From a virus: a stretch of 36,842 bases of DNA. Below the pieces are notes generated by a model. It had not been told where the DNA came from. It saw only the letters and a list, made by a program, of their open reading frames with translations, and did not search any database. Both the position numbers and the translations under genes were made by a program. Location: IMG/VR virus record IMGVR_UViG_3300044765_000010, positions 1 through 36,842 of that record; one strand, 5' to 3'. Shown here piece by piece: positions 23,096-29,373 of this stretch (position 1 is the first letter of the stretch; every line of letters starts with the position of its first letter).

Positions 23096-24484
23096 TCACA
23101 TCCAATAGCCCGGCGTGACTTTGCCAGGGGAAACAAGTTGACGGGGCTGAGTCTTCAAATCTTTATTGCGATCTTTCGATCGGTCACGAATAAGCCCAGG
23201 GAATAGCTCTGCCAATGCCCATATTAGCGCATCAGCACGGTTAGGCGAGCGCTCGCCCATATAGCCAACTGTGCTGAATGCAGTCAATTCGTCTTCCAGT
23301 TCATTGAAGCGGCCGACGTGTCGCACTTTGCCATTCTCATAGAGCGCACTGAATGGCTCGGCACGTACATGCTTACCACGGCTGGCAGTAACCTGCTTAA
23401 ACGGCGTTCTAGGCCGCGCAGTGAGTACGACATGCTGCACCATGGCGCCCCCATAGTTCGTTTCGCCAACAACTATATCTGCCGAGTGGCGGTCAAAGGC
23501 CGATGCTGCCACCGCGCCCCATGTCGCCGGGCCTGCCTTAACGGTACAGTCTTCAAGCACATACGCATTGCCGTCCGTTCCCAAGCCCGCGACGATGATT
23601 CCGATTGCGTCCTGGTCCGCATTATCAACATCGCCCGATCCACTAGGATCGACCCCAACCACAATACGGACAAAATCAGGAAGAGGGCCATCGAGATGAC
23701 GCCAAGTTTCCATGCTTTCGTCCGTGAATAGCTGATTGGGTGCTGCGTCACCGAACTCGCCATCAAGAAAACGGCGACGTAGCCGAACACTAAGAGACTG
23801 TAGTGTATCCAAGTATCCATCACTCAGGTTCTCGGCGTTATCGTGCGGGTTGATCTTGAAATAGGCGTAGTCTGATGGATTGGATAGCGCTTCTTTGGTG
23901 TCTGGTGAGCGCCGCTGGATAAATAGCAAATAGGACCAGTGCGCTTTCGTCGGCGGATTGCAGTCGTAGTAGGCGCGAGGCTTGAGCAATGTATCTTCCC
24001 GGCCTTGAATGTGCTGCATGACCTTCTGAGCGAGGCGAGTAATCACGATGCCAACCGATGCCCAGGCGATCTGGCTGCACTCGTTCAGATAGATGGTCAC
24101 GAACTCCATACCGAGGATCTTCTCGATGCGCGGTCCATCATCCAGCCCAGCAAACCAGATTTGGGCGCCGTTATCGAACTCGGCATACCAGCTCGTCTTA
24201 TCCATACGATAGCTGACGCCGGGAAACGCCTTGCGCATGACGGCAAGGAAGGTATCGGCACATATGGAGTTCTTCACGGCATTGAACCGGAAGCGCAAGA
24301 TAGCGTGCCGGCTGTTCGGAGCCTTGAGCGCACGCATGACGATGTTACGCACGGTGAGGAATGTCTTGCCTGAGCGGCTACCGCCAAACAGCATTATATG
24401 CGTGGCATCGCCAGCCATCACATGCTGGGCTTCCTCCTGCTTGACAGTGAGCTTGAAGTGATTGACTTCGCTCAGATTGCTCAC
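23096..24484 (-). CDS. Terminase large subunit
   Basis: Encodes 462 residues. Walker A is GGSRSGKT at 34-41; the Walker B-like FVTIYLNE ends near 136; the RNase H-type nuclease domain starts with VVGVDPSGSGD near 268-280. This enzyme pumps DNA into the prohead through the portal and cuts it at headful or specific sites. The start is GTG at 24484, overlapping the stop of the small-subunit-like gene (GTGA). The order TerS-like, TerL, portal, scaffold, coat is that of P22-type phages. Confidence 0.95.
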   Translation of the reverse strand: MSNLSEVNHFKLTVKQEEAQHVMAGDATHIMLFGGSRSGKTFLTVRNIVMRALKAPNSRHAILRFRFNAVKNSICADTFLAVMRKAFPGVSYRMDKTSWYAEFDNGAQIWFAGLDDGPRIEKILGMEFVTIYLNECSQIAWASVGIVITRLAQKVMQHIQGREDTLLKPRAYYDCNPPTKAHWSYLLFIQRRSPDTKEALSNPSDYAYFKINPHDNAENLSDGYLDTLQSLSVRLRRRFLDGEFGDAAPNQLFTDESMETWRHLDGPLPDFVRIVVGVDPSGSGDVDNADQDAIGIIVAGLGTDGNAYVLEDCTVKAGPATWGAVAASAFDRHSADIVVGETNYGGAMVQHVVLTARPRTPFKQVTASRGKHVRAEPFSALYENGKVRHVGRFNELEDELTAFSTVGYMGERSPNRADALIWALAELFPGLIRDRSKDRNKDLKTQPRQLVSPGKVTPGYWM

Positions 24485-24750
24485 AGTTTCTCATCCAGCG
24501 CTGAAGCCACTACCTGAACCGTCCCAGAATGCTCTACATCGGCCTGTATCTCCCTAGGCACGATCTTTGGATAGAGCTGGGTCCAGAATGCGCGCTCGTT
24601 CAATGGGTCTTCCTTTGCCCATTCCACAATACGCTTATGGCCGCCCAGTGCTTCGGCGGCCATTTCGATAGCTTGTTTGGCGTTCTGCGTGGTCTTGTTC
24701 GGCGTACCTTTCTGCCGACCACCGAACTTTTTACCGGTGGTATTCGCCAT
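24481..24750 (-). CDS. Probable terminase small subunit
   Basis: Encodes 89 residues, starting with the basic FGGRQKGTPNKTT motif that is frequent in small proteins upstream of large terminase genes, followed by a helical region (NAKQAIEMAAEALGGHKRIVEWAKED). The adjacent TerL gene overlaps by four bases. There is no strong ribosome-binding site, and an inverted repeat (TAACTAA/TTAGTTA, 24750-24756 and 24768-24774) covers the start region. The name rests on position and the GGRxxGTPNK motif; it is short for a typical TerS. Confidence 0.6.
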   Translation of the reverse strand: MANTTGKKFGGRQKGTPNKTTQNAKQAIEMAAEALGGHKRIVEWAKEDPLNERAFWTQLYPKIVPREIQADVEHSGTVQVVASALDEKL

Positions 24751-24780
24751 AACTAATGTAATCCAATTTAGTTATTAATT

Positions 24781-24990
24781 TTACTTCTTAGCGGCTGGCT
24801 TCTGCTTTGCTACCTGGCTGAAGCGTTGCGCTTCCTTACTGGCATGAGACTGTGCAGCAGTGAGCCGCGAACGATCAGCCTTGATCTCTTCAGCACGAGC
24901 AAGCGTATCGGCATCGCTTTGAGCACGCCAGCGCTTCTCATCTGCGCTGATAGATTTAAGGCGCGGTGATGCGATTTTCTTCGTTGCCAT
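24781..24990 (-). CDS. Small basic phage protein
   Basis: Encodes 69 residues, Lys/Ala/Arg/Ser rich (ISADEKRWRAQSDADTLARAEEIKADRSRLTAAQSHA) and ending QKPAAKK. Proteins with the pattern ExRWxAxSDADTLAxAEEIKxDxxR are common in phage genomes just before the terminase genes. No function is known to me. Confidence 0.7.
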   Translation of the reverse strand: MATKKIASPRLKSISADEKRWRAQSDADTLARAEEIKADRSRLTAAQSHASKEAQRFSQVAKQKPAAKK

Positions 24991-25020
24991 GTTGAATCCT
25001 TTTCCGCGTGGTTCTACCGC

Positions 25021-25206
25021 TTACTTCTTCAGGCCACTAGTCTTGATCTTCGGGACTCCATCAATGCGCACCGGCTCAGGCTTAGGCCCTTTAGGCGGTT
25101 CAGGGTTCGGATAAGTGGGCGCTGCTACAGTTCGGCATTTATCAGCATACTTGGCAGCATCGCCAAAGCTGGAATTGCCTGCCGGTCCTTCAATACCTTT
25201 AGCCAT
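25021..25206 (-). CDS. Small phage protein, Pro/Lys-rich
   Basis: Encodes 61 residues with a Pro/Lys-rich middle (TYPNPEPPKGPKPEPVRIDG). I place the start at the ATG at 25206, which overlaps the end of the membrane protein gene; the longer open frame upstream is out of register with a ribosome-binding site. GGAACCAATC precedes the ATG. I recognise no family. Confidence 0.6.
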   Translation of the reverse strand: MAKGIEGPAGNSSFGDAAKYADKCRTVAAPTYPNPEPPKGPKPEPVRIDGVPKIKTSGLKK

Positions 25207-25516
25207 GATTGGTTCCTTGCTGTGATACCGATGCGGGCGCATCAGCTTGTGGAATTGTAGCATTGACAGATTGAATTTGAGGCACGGATGGCAAATCAGA
25301 TTCATCGAATGATTGCCTGCGCTTACGGAGAGTGTCACGGAGATTTATCGTGTGTGTCGTTAGCAGCACGAGGGACAGAGCTAGACCGACTATCGCCGCC
25401 AGGAGGCCTACGACGGCCTGCAAGTTCGTCGCGGCTGTTGCCCAATTCCAACTGCCTACCGTCCCTGTGGCAATCGCCACCCCGCTCGCTATTTTCTGCG
25501 ACTCTAGAAAGCTCAT
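25199..25516 (-). CDS. Holin-like membrane protein
   Basis: Encodes 105 residues from the ATG at 25516 (MSFLESQKIASGV). Hydrophobic stretches at about 9-26 and 30-56 (NLQAVVGLLAAIVGLALSLVLLTTHTI) are followed by RDTLRKRRQ and a polar tail. A short soluble N terminus, one or two spans and a basic tail resemble small class II holins. It sits just before the terminase genes, not next to the lysozyme, and a better holin candidate exists at 4115-4645, so either phage uses two or this is another membrane protein. It overlaps the gene at 25335-25616 by 182 bp in a different frame. Confidence 0.55.
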   Translation of the reverse strand: MSFLESQKIASGVAIATGTVGSWNWATAATNLQAVVGLLAAIVGLALSLVLLTTHTINLRDTLRKRRQSFDESDLPSVPQIQSVNATIPQADAPASVSQQGTNHG

Positions 25517-25616
25517 TGCGTCTTGTCCATTCGATGAATTGGCGCAGAGCATAAACGACTAAGGCGAGAAACGACACGGCGGCCGCAATGAGCCTCAGCC
25601 ATAGCTCTAACGTCAT
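25335..25616 (-). CDS. Small membrane-anchored protein overlapping the holin-like gene
   Basis: Encodes 93 residues. Residues 5-29 are one clear membrane span (LWLRLIAAAVSFLALVVYALRQF). The rest is polar and Arg/Ser/Gly rich and lies over the next gene in another frame. AGAGG lies 8 nt before the ATG, a fair site. The unique first 34 codons argue that the gene is real; the C-terminal part may be partly a by-product of the overlap. An Rz-like spanin arrangement comes to mind, but there is no lipobox in the partner frame, so I do not name it so. Confidence 0.5.
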   Translation of the reverse strand: MTLELWLRLIAAAVSFLALVVYALRQFIEWTRRNELSRVAENSERGGDCHRDGRQLELGNSRDELAGRRRPPGGDSRSSSVPRAANDTHDKSP

Positions 25617-25777
25617 TACGGAGACCTCTCATCGTTCTTGCCTCTTAGTATTGGTGAGAAGTTAAACGGGGTGGTATGCGTTGGCGCCCGGCATACCAGC
25701 GAGCCTTGATCAAGGCCCGGATCATCAGAGCTGATCGGGACGTAACCAGCGTAACCGTATGGTCAGCTCTGAGGATT
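25617..25777. other. Structured noncoding spacer between tRNA-Gly and membrane genes
   Basis: No gene is visible in these 161 bases. Three dyads stand close together: GGTATGC/GCATACC (25673-25679 and 25691-25697), the 14-bp palindrome GCCTTGATCAAGGC (25703-25716), and TCAGAGCTGA/TCAGCTCTGA (25725-25734 and 25763-25772, 28-nt loop). All would form hairpins in RNA. No T run follows, so ordinary termination is not supported. It could be a tRNA processing region, a leader RNA or a protein-binding site. Confidence 0.5.
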
Positions 25778-25853
25778 TGGAGCGGACAAGGAGATTCGAA
25801 CTCCTGACATCTAACTTGGAAGGATAGCGCTCTACCGACTGAGCTATGCCCGC
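25778..25853 (-). tRNA. tRNA-Gly (UCC anticodon), CCA encoded
   Basis: On the minus strand, the 76-nt sequence starts GCGGGCATAGCTCAG and ends TGTCCGCTCCA. The acceptor stem GCGGGCA pairs with TGTCCGC (one G-U), the D arm is GCTC-AGTCGGTA-GAGC, the anticodon loop is CTTCCAA with TCC, and the T arm is AGGAG-TTCGAAT-CTCCT. The discriminator base is U and CCA is encoded. It would read GGA and GGG codons. All arms pair, so the gene looks functional. An open frame across it (25645-25926) is spurious. Confidence 0.95.
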
Positions 25854-25919
25854 ATGTAAAAATTATATCTCGTTTATCCAATTGTCGCTGAGATATTGAA
25901 CTAAAATATCCCGAGCTCT

Positions 25920-26234
25920 TTACCATCCGAATGCAACTGCAACAGCATTCCCATGCTTTGACAGAGATTCATGGCAAGCCTTCTGTAATTCGCTCACTCG
26001 CCCGGTCTTTGGACGTTTCAACTCAAGATATAGGCTGTGATAGCCGCAACGTGCCACCGGAAGCACAAGGTCAGGAATGCCAGCCTGAACGCCTTCAGCC
26101 TTGAGCTTGGCGGCTACTACTGCGTTACGCTGCCCACCGTTTGGCACAGCATAGAGCAACGCAAGCTCAGGATAGATACCGCTAGACAGTCTAGCCCACC
26201 GCATGAGCGCAACTTGATGATCATGTTCAGTCAT
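25920..26234 (-). CDS. VRR-NUC domain nuclease
   Basis: Encodes 104 residues. The pattern EHDHQVALMRWARL, PNGG-x-RNAVVAAKLKAEGVQAGIPDLVLPV, YLELKRPKTG and a terminal ALNSK/VAVAFGW-like strand is the VRR-NUC fold, a minimal PD-(D/E)xK nuclease (PD in GIPDL, ExK in LELK). Such proteins cut branched or structured DNA. I set the start at the ATG at 26234 because it overlaps the stop of a short upstream gene (ATGA); a longer start 13 codons upstream has no better site. It neighbours other recombination nucleases. Confidence 0.85.
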   Translation of the reverse strand: MTEHDHQVALMRWARLSSGIYPELALLYAVPNGGQRNAVVAAKLKAEGVQAGIPDLVLPVARCGYHSLYLELKRPKTGRVSELQKACHESLSKHGNAVAVAFGW

Positions 26235-26353
26235 AGTGCGACTATCATGGTCCAAAACAAAATCCATTGCCATCCGTCATGCCCAGATGAAAACACAATG
26301 GCAGTAGCAATAAACCCGCATCCAACAGCTATTCCTTTACCCAATCCTGTCAT
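26231..26353 (-). CDS. 40-residue membrane protein
   Basis: An unlisted small gene: MTGLGKGIAVGCGFIATAIV followed by FSSGHDGWQWILFWTMIVAL. It consists of two hydrophobic segments joined by SSGHDG. A consensus AAGGAGGT lies 6 nt before its ATG, among the best sites in the window, and its stop overlaps the next ATG (ATGA) while its start overlaps the preceding gene by 17 bp. The function is unknown. Confidence 0.75.
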   Translation of the reverse strand: MTGLGKGIAVGCGFIATAIVFSSGHDGWQWILFWTMIVAL

Positions 26354-26636
26354 TTAGCAACCTCCTTGTTTCATCAAGAAGCTGCATTTCGTCTCCGTAA
26401 ATTGCGACAAATGCAGAGCGGTCCAAATGGATGCTAGGAATGATCGGATGCATGGTTCCACGATGATGCGCCGGACAAAGCGGGATTGTCTCAGTATAAT
26501 GCGAGCGCTTCCCCATTCCAGCAGTCTCACGAATGTGATGCACTTCAGCGCTGGTGCCTTTGTGCCCTTGCTTGCGGCAGGCAATGCAGCCCATTGAGGC
26601 AATTCGGTCGTAGTGCTCGCGTTCGGCCTTAGTCAT
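26337..26636 (-). CDS. Ref-like (RecA-dependent) HNH nuclease
   Basis: Encodes 99 residues: MGCIACRKQGHKGTSAEVHHIRE, then LCPAHHRG and IPSIHLDRSAFVAIYGDEMQLLDETRRLL. This order (CxxC pair, VHH, PLCPAHHRG, then SxHxDRxxFxxxYG) is that of the P1 Ref family, HNH-type endonucleases that act on RecA-coated DNA and enhance recombination. The ATG at 26636 overlaps the preceding stop; a start four codons upstream is possible. It sits with NinB and VRR-NUC in a recombination cluster. Confidence 0.85.
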   Translation of the reverse strand: MTKAEREHYDRIASMGCIACRKQGHKGTSAEVHHIRETAGMGKRSHYTETIPLCPAHHRGTMHPIIPSIHLDRSAFVAIYGDEMQLLDETRRLLNDRIG

Positions 26637-27052
26637 TCCTCTCTCCATTCCGGCGCACGGAACTGCACGCCTTTCTCAGCGCCGAACGCTTCCATCAGCA
26701 AGATCAGCTCGCCCATTTCTTTGATGCTCATTTCGCTGGTGCGATTGCCAAGTACCACGAATCCGCCATTGATGCCTGGCACAGCATCTGTACCCTTCAG
26801 CGCGGCAGAAAACACATGCTTCCAGTCATCCGGCTCCAGCATCCGGCCATACCACTCCACTTGCTGCGATATGTCGTTAAGCATGGCCCATAGTCGCCTG
26901 TTCTGGTCCAGCGAGCGAATTGCTGCCGTCTGCACAGTGACCTTAACGCCCTTCTTCTCATCATTGACCAAGGCATTGACCATGTTCCAGACGTTAAGCA
27001 TGTCTTCGCGAAGCGTCTTGTTTGATGCTATGGCGAATACCTGCTTGCTCAT
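26633..27052 (-). CDS. ninB: NinB/Orf-like recombination protein
   Basis: Encodes 139 residues, about the size of lambda NinB (Orf). The motifs RSLDQNRRLWAMLNDISQQVEWYGR and LEPDDWKHVFSAALKG, followed by GNRTSEMSIKEMGELILLMEAFGAEKGV, are typical. NinB acts as a recombination mediator that binds single-strand DNA and can replace RecFOR in phage recombination. It overlaps both neighbours by four bases. The presence of Bet and YqaJ exonuclease on the other strand fits a complete recombination system. Confidence 0.9.
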   Translation of the reverse strand: MSKQVFAIASNKTLREDMLNVWNMVNALVNDEKKGVKVTVQTAAIRSLDQNRRLWAMLNDISQQVEWYGRMLEPDDWKHVFSAALKGTDAVPGINGGFVVLGNRTSEMSIKEMGELILLMEAFGAEKGVQFRAPEWREE

Positions 27053-27318
27053 GATGCGACCTCAATCCGTAGTACGGTGCTGCTCTTACATGCGCCGTCC
27101 ATACCATACAACGTGCCAGTCACGCGATCCACCCATAGTTCCTTGCTGTTGATAGTCTGAATCTTGGCAACAGCACGCGTGCCGCTAGCTTTACCATCGA
27201 TGAAAAGCTTGGCGATCTTGCTTGGCAATTTCTTCACGGCGTTCATGTCCTTCTCCTGCAAACATGCACCTTCGAAGCTGAGCAAAAAACGGCCATTCGT
27301 GATAATTCGTTTTGTCAT
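27049..27318 (-). CDS. Hypothetical protein
   Basis: Encodes 89 residues from the ATG at 27318, preceded by CGGAGGAAG. The sequence is basic and mixed alpha/beta (RFLLSFEGACLQEKDMNAVKKLPSKIAKLFIDGKASGTRAVAKIQTINSKELWVDRVTGTLYG). A longer open frame upstream overlaps the next small gene in another frame and is not used. I do not recognise the family. Confidence 0.6.
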   Translation of the reverse strand: MTKRIITNGRFLLSFEGACLQEKDMNAVKKLPSKIAKLFIDGKASGTRAVAKIQTINSKELWVDRVTGTLYGMDGACKSSTVLRIEVAS

Positions 27319-27491
27319 GATTTTCTTCCTCCGCTGATGATCCACATGGGAAGGCGGAACAGACCTACCAGCATAATGCACATGCCCATCAAGAAACATA
27401 GAGCACCAATGACCGGCAAGACTAGCGCCCCCATAATCATCTGCACAACTGGCGTGTGTTTCTTGTTCTCTTCCCACGTGGCCTTGAGCAT
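27315..27491 (-). CDS. 58-residue membrane protein
   Basis: MLKATWEENKKHTPVVQMIMG followed by a 25-residue hydrophobic stretch (ALVLPVIGALCFLMGMCIMLVGLF) and a basic end (RLPMWIISGGRKS). Too short for a 60-codon cutoff but its stop overlaps the next ATG (ATGA), like its neighbours. AAGG lies before the start. One membrane span, N terminus probably in the cytoplasm. The function is unknown. Confidence 0.65.
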   Translation of the reverse strand: MLKATWEENKKHTPVVQMIMGALVLPVIGALCFLMGMCIMLVGLFRLPMWIISGGRKS

Positions 27492-27513
27492 TTTATTTAC
27501 CTTAGAGATATCA

Positions 27514-27540
27514 GCTATTCGGATTTTCGTATGGAATTAG
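27514..27540 (+). repeat. 27-bp inverted repeat, left copy, flanking the PAPS-reductase-like gene
   Basis: Matches the reverse complement of 28341-28367 at 25 of 27 positions; the first 17 bases (gctattcggattttcgt) are exact. The right copy lies in the 3' end of a 35-codon gene, encoding GYSDFRVEFE; this copy would read YSDFRMEL on the plus strand. The gap 27492-27565 that holds it contains no gene. Confidence 0.85.
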
Positions 27541-27565
27541 TTTTTCATGCAGCAGCGCACCATAA

Positions 27566-28339
27566 TCAAAGACCGCAACCAAAAGGTGATCCGCAGTCGA
27601 TTACAAACAGGTCATCAATGCCAGGTTTGAACTGCCCAGGAGAATACTTGGCCCACTGGATCACTTGTTGAATACCTTGCGCACCGCCATGCTTTGCGGC
27701 TCGGAACATCGGTTGGCCAACCTCCGATTCAAGAGCGGCGAGCCGGCCAATTTGATGACCAGATACCCTGCGCAAGTCATGCCTGTTGGCATTTACACAA
27801 GGACTGCATTCGTCGCTCCTGTGCGGTAGCTTGACAATTCCAGCGCGAGACAGAAGAGCGTCGCGGTCTTCCTCGGAATGCAGGTAGAGCGGATGCCAAA
27901 CTCGCCTATCGCCGTGGTATTCACTGCGCTCAATCCACTCAGGCGTGTCTTTACGGTCCTCGCTCTCCTCGCGGCGTTTACCGATCAACACAACTGCCTG
28001 GCGATCAGGGTCAGCTTCATCAATCCATTGAAGAAAAGGAAGCCCTTTTAGCCACATGGTGCAGAATTGCTGACCGTGCATAGGGAAACCGTGTTTCATT
28101 CGAACCAAGGCTTCCATTCCCATGCTCTGAAGCTGGATAGTCTCATACCCATAGCGCTGAGCAAGAGCTTCCCCAAGTGCCACGCGCTCTCCCCAGCTAG
28201 GCGCAGACCAACCGGTATCGCAATAAGCGACCGTGACATCTTCCAGGCCGTATTCGTGCGCGTACTGAATCAACGCGGCACTGTCATTCCCATAGCTAGC
28301 TGAGATGACAAACTGAAGTCTATTTGTGCTTTGCATCAT
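27566..28339 (-). CDS. PAPS-reductase-like / adenine nucleotide alpha-hydrolase family protein
   Basis: Encodes 257 residues. SASYGNDSAAL at 13-23 is a PP-loop (pattern SxGxDS); FCTMWLKGLPF near 92-102, IGKRREESEDRKDTPEW and the cysteines Cys93, Cys178 and Cys181 (CSPC) resemble the PAPS reductase/DndC-type family. These proteins activate or reduce substrates through an adenylate, in sulfate reduction, nucleic acid thiolation or unknown phage roles. No partner genes for DNA phosphorothioation are present. The gene is enclosed by a 27-bp inverted repeat. Two adjacent ATG codons overlap the preceding stop. Confidence 0.75.
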   Translation of the reverse strand: MMQSTNRLQFVISASYGNDSAALIQYAHEYGLEDVTVAYCDTGWSAPSWGERVALGEALAQRYGYETIQLQSMGMEALVRMKHGFPMHGQQFCTMWLKGLPFLQWIDEADPDRQAVVLIGKRREESEDRKDTPEWIERSEYHGDRRVWHPLYLHSEEDRDALLSRAGIVKLPHRSDECSPCVNANRHDLRRVSGHQIGRLAALESEVGQPMFRAAKHGGAQGIQQVIQWAKYSPGQFKPGIDDLFVIDCGSPFGCGL

Positions 28340-28443
28340 TCAAATTCCACACGAAAATCCGAATAGCCAAAATATCCCCATACGGCACGAAGAACTGGCC
28401 TGCCATCCTGCCGATAGCCGACATGAACCCAATCTACTTTCAT
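28336..28443 (-). CDS. 35-residue protein
   Basis: MKVDWVHVGYRQDGRPVLRA followed by VWGYFGYSDFRVEFE. Its start and stop each overlap neighbours by ATGA, so the reading frame is constrained by the operon. The aromatic, beta-type sequence matches nothing known to me. Its last codons carry the right copy of the 27-bp inverted repeat. Confidence 0.55.
   Translation of the reverse strand: MKVDWVHVGYRQDGRPVLRAVWGYFGYSDFRVEFE
28341..28367 (-). repeat. 27-bp inverted repeat, right copy
   Basis: Reverse complement of 27514-27540, 25 of 27 bases identical. It lies inside the coding end of the 35-codon gene and next to the start of the PAPS-reductase-like gene. Confidence 0.85.
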
Positions 28444-28607
28444 GGATGCCACCATTCGCGCTCGTCTGACGCATCTTGCAACCCAGATGGCCACGGCGAA
28501 TCCTTCATAGCTTCTTGTGACTTTTTGCACTCCCAATCGACGTACCAAGTTAGGAGCCAAACCAGCGCTAGAAGACCGATAATCACCCACAGAATCCAGT
28601 CGTTCAT
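28440..28607 (-). CDS. 55-residue membrane-anchored protein
   Basis: MNDWILWVIIGLLALVWLLT is a single N-terminal membrane span with the soluble tail after WYVDWECKK. The tail is acidic and ends REWWHP. Start and stop overlap the adjacent genes by ATGA. The shape resembles small inner-membrane phage proteins, including spanin-like ones, but is too short for a spanin. Confidence 0.65.
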   Translation of the reverse strand: MNDWILWVIIGLLALVWLLTWYVDWECKKSQEAMKDSPWPSGLQDASDEREWWHP

Positions 28608-28957
28608 TTGATGTTTCTCCCTATTTCAGCGGCAACACGAACTATTGCTCTACGAACTGCTTGATATTCATCTGCATGCCATTCGAAAAGCTGATTATTT
28701 GTAAAATTAAAGTGATTTGCGCTTACGCTATCACAGAAAAGCTCAATGTCGATTCCAAGATTGACAGCCAAACGGAGCGCATCGCCATCATCCTCCAGCG
28801 GATTCCAATAATCGCCGTGATCATTCGATTCAGGGTCGAAAACAAATAGCGCAAATTTAAGCCCGTATCGTAATTCGAGCCATTCCCCATCTTCATAGAT
28901 TCGATGATGATAACCAGCCGCCTTCGCCGCCAGTTCCAGCAACTCGCGGTCGGTCAT
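28604..28957 (-). CDS. Phage hypothetical protein (DRELLELAAKAAGY family)
   Basis: Encodes 117 residues. It opens TDRELLELAAKAAGYHH and contains YWNPLEDDGDALRLAVNLGIDIELF, a pattern widespread in phage accessory regions, especially of temperate and podoviruses. Acidic overall, with no catalytic motif. Overlaps both neighbours by ATGA. Confidence 0.75.
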   Translation of the reverse strand: MTDRELLELAAKAAGYHHRIYEDGEWLELRYGLKFALFVFDPESNDHGDYWNPLEDDGDALRLAVNLGIDIELFCDSVSANHFNFTNNQLFEWHADEYQAVRRAIVRVAAEIGRNIK

Positions 28958-29364
28958 GCTGCACCACCTTTCTCGCGCTGGGCCAGCATGGCGTCAGCCA
29001 TTCGGTATGCCTCATGGGCTAGGGATAGGAAGTCGAAAGGGCCACCTCCATCGGCGAACATACCCTGAAGAACGGCCGCCGCGAAGTAATCCCGCAAGCT
29101 AATTCCTCCGACTGCCTCGGCGCGTGCCTCACCCTCTACAGCCATAACCAAGTCAAGACTGGAAAGCGCACCATCCACGGGTAGATGATAAGAACCAGAT
29201 TCATGCCATGTATGCATTTCCCTACTACCTTCATCATCCGTAATCACGCCGCCTAGGATTTGCTTACCAGTCAAGTCGAAAACGAATAGTTCAACATTGT
29301 AGCCCGATCGCGTTTGCACCTTCGCGCCGGCCTTGGCTGCTTCTAGGTCAAATGGTTTGGTCAT
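28954..29364 (-). CDS. Hypothetical protein
   Basis: Encodes 136 residues. The N-terminal part (DLEAAKAGAKVQTRSGYNVELFVFDLTGKQILGGVI) is a small beta-rich motif seen in phage proteins that repeat elements of the sort AAKAGxxVxTRxG. The C-terminal part is helical with FLSLAHEAYRMADAMLAQREKG. GAGGAAAG precedes the start. The function is unknown. Confidence 0.65.
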   Translation of the reverse strand: MTKPFDLEAAKAGAKVQTRSGYNVELFVFDLTGKQILGGVITDDEGSREMHTWHESGSYHLPVDGALSSLDLVMAVEGEARAEAVGGISLRDYFAAAVLQGMFADGGGPFDFLSLAHEAYRMADAMLAQREKGGAA

Positions 29365-29373
29365 ATACTTTCC

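Noticed and set aside
25645-25926. 93-codon minus-strand frame
   Set aside because: It runs straight across the complete tRNA-Gly gene and the hairpin spacer.
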